Assembly: GCA_026397725.1 (NCBI GenBank) | Contig: JAPLUI010000119.1 | Span: 84,617 to 148,616, forward strand | Reading direction: 5' to 3' | DNA length: 64,000 nucleotides | From: Verrucomicrobiota bacterium | Lineage (GTDB): Bacteria; Verrucomicrobiota; Verrucomicrobiia; Verrucomicrobiales; Akkermansiaceae | In this document: in pieces, positions 62,912 to 64,000 of the stretch | How the letters are laid out: every line of letters begins with the position of its first letter | Numbering within the stretch: the stretch's first letter is position 1 | Position numbers and translations under genes: made by a program | The notes under the pieces: model-generated | Database searches by the model: none | The model's input: only the letters and a program-made list of their open reading frames with translations | What the model was told of the DNA's origin: nothing

Positions 62912-63510
62912 TTACCGATTAATGGACACACAACCACCAAAACGGACAACTATTTTCATGACGCGGGTATCGTGGCTCGGAAATCGGGTCGTCCGAGCGC
63001 ACACTGGGCATTGCAGCAGCACGTTCCGACAAAGCAACTACCGCCCCTGAACCGCATTGAGTTCGCCGGGACTCTGGCAGGACCGCTACCAGGAAATTGC
63101 TCTTGAGCTGCCCGTTCGTGATAAAGCCACGCGGAGTGGCATGCATGAGAGAGCGAAATCGGGCTCGCAGAGCGGAAAAAAGAAGGGGGGGCGAGATTCA
63201 TGGGAAAGTACTTCGACACCCAGAATACCCAACCGTTTGGTGATGCCAAGAAAATTGTTGAGTATTTTGCCCAGCGGTTCCTCGCTGAAATTGAAATGCC
63301 CCTTTCGGAAGGCTTTGAGGTGTAAAGCGGCGGCGGCCTTTCGGGCGGGCCATCCGTGTCTGTCCGTGCGGAATCCGCAGCCAGGAATTTGCTCGCTTCA
63401 TCATCCGATCCGCCCTGCCATCTTCCTGATATTCAGCTTTTCCAGGTTGCCGGATCGGCGATACGCTGTGGCCCGTGATGCATAGCAACTGACGTCACCT
63501 CGTGAGTGGA
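62912..63510. other. Long upstream region of the sigma gene with repeated leader and ATCCGTG unit
   Basis: About 600 bp with no gene. Contains leader copy B (63136-63290) and a single ATCCGTGTCTGTCCGTGCGG-like arm (63350-63376). A short frame MKIVVRFGGCVSINR may exist just before the sigma gene but is unsupported. Confidence 0.45.
63136..63290 (-). repeat. Repeated leader sequence, copy B (upstream of the sigma factor gene)
   Basis: Same block order as copy A at 58430: GTGGCATGCATG, CGGGCTCGCAGAGCGG, attcatggg, caaccgt, gatgccaagaaaatt, cctcgctga. About 153 bp. Both copies lie upstream of minus-strand genes. Confidence 0.5.
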
Positions 63511-63672
63511 ATGTTTGCCGCGCTGCTGCTTGCGTTCGGCGTCCGCGCGGCGCCGGACGATCCGCCACCGGTCACGGACGCCGTGGCCCAGTTCAATTTG
63601 GGCATGCGTTACCTCGGCGGTGAAGTTCAACTTGACGGTCACGCGCACCAAGCTGTTGGGAAAAATGAGTGA
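63511..63672 (+). pseudogene. Truncated Sel1-repeat secreted protein fragment
   Basis: 53 codons from the ATG at 63511. A signal peptide (MFAALLLAFGVRAAP) leads into VTDAVAQFNLGMRYLGGE, the start of a Sel1 (TPR-like) repeat, and then stops after GKNE. Sel1 proteins are normally several repeats long, so this is likely a truncated gene. Confidence 0.45.
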
Positions 63673-63851
63673 CAGACGGGTCGCGAAAGCACTTGGCGTC
63701 CCCACCGGAATCCTGACCGCCAAACGCCTCAAGCTGGACATCCGCACGCAGACAGGCCGACCAGTGATGAATCCCCCCCAAGGACTCCTGACAAATGATT
63801 CTGCCAGGAATTCTTTGGAGCCTGAGTCACGAGTGTCCGGTTAACTGACTG

Positions 63852-64000
63852 ATGGACCGAGGCTACATGGACTTTGGACGTCTCATTCTGATAGCAAATG
63901 CGGGAGCGTTCTTTGTCACACGGGGCAAGAGCAACCTGCAATTCACTCGGCATTACTCGATGCCGGTGGACCGGCTCACTGGCCTGCGCAGCGATCATGT
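63852..64000 (+). mobile_element. IS4-family transposase fragment (runs off the right edge)
   Basis: The frame MDRGYMDFGRL...GAFFVTRGKSNLQF..YSMPVDRLTGLRSDH continues to the window edge. D-R-G-Y-x-D-F around the catalytic Asp and AFFVTR-K-N are typical of the middle of IS4-family DDE transposases. A stop lies just upstream, so the 5' part is missing here. It differs from the IS4 remnant at 5157-5887. Confidence 0.7.

Noticed and set aside
1..64000. Frequent CTAAC/GTTAG pentamers spread over the window
   Set aside because: They caught the eye in GC-rich DNA, but the number is not above a rough chance expectation for this base composition and spacing is irregular.
1..64000. CRISPR array
   Set aside because: Tandem arrays at 18656 and 44501 have units of 14 and 7 bp with no spacers, so they are not CRISPR; no cas genes seen.
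1..64000. tRNA or rRNA genes
   Set aside because: No T-loop GGTTCRA-type arm with a matching cloverleaf and no conserved rRNA segment found by eye.

Overview
The window is GC-rich, fully gene-annotatable bacterial chromosome that most likely belongs to a verrucomicrobium (phylum Verrucomicrobiota). Supporting signs are a Verru_Chthon cassette protein A homologue, large secreted proteins with DUF11-type repeats, a sodium-pump methylmalonyl-CoA decarboxylase operon, an ECF sigma factor with a C-terminal membrane extension, mostly weak Shine-Dalgarno sequences, and many dispersed hairpin repeats. No rRNA, tRNA or CRISPR array was found. The phylum assignment is an inference from gene families, not from a marker gene.

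Left part (1-16 kb): a large secreted DUF11 protein running off the left edge; a complete copy of a ~194-bp terminal-inverted-repeat element; a PD-(D/E)XK-like protein; an IS4-type transposase remnant; a polyprenyl diphosphate synthase divergent from a three-gene run (lipoprotein, membrane-anchored VWA protein, trmO); a small membrane protein; a bacterial serpin; then repeat-rich intergenic DNA. Middle part (16-42 kb): a sugar-porter MFS transporter, a frameshifted REP-associated tyrosine transposase beside a 14-bp x 9 tandem array, a secreted GH32 fructosidase, GTP-dependent PEP carboxykinase, a rhomboid-mazG pair, a secreted CAP-like protein, acetolactate synthase ilvB-ilvN, a SNF2 helicase + SWIM-domain pair, a 34-codon basic ribosomal-type gene, hisG, a 1230-aa Verru_Chthon cassette A protein, an HTH protein, pqiA-like and FAH-family genes.

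42-52.3 kb is the metabolic centrepiece. Eight minus-strand genes run mce, mmdA, mmdD, mmdC, mmdB, a succinate/propionate-type CoA transferase, mutA, mutB. Together they form a closed cycle in which succinate is converted to propionate and CO2 with Na+ export: CoA transfer to succinate, mutase rearrangement, epimerisation, then biotin-dependent decarboxylation coupled to Na+ pumping. A 21-unit heptanucleotide array sits between mutA and mutB. Divergently, htpG and a TPR-like membrane protein follow.

The right end (56-64 kb) is decayed accessory DNA: a fused HsdR/HsdM remnant, a DUF11 secreted protein, a sugar-nucleotide epimerase remnant, a protein built from two copies of the same ~215-residue unit, a second complete copy of the TIR element with 9-bp flanking direct repeats, a sigma factor fused to a multi-pass membrane domain, a truncated Sel1-type gene and an IS4 transposase fragment. 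The most novel-looking items are the short TIR element family, the sigma-membrane fusion, the heptamer array with overlapping start/stop codons, and a repeated ~150-240 bp leader upstream of two genes.
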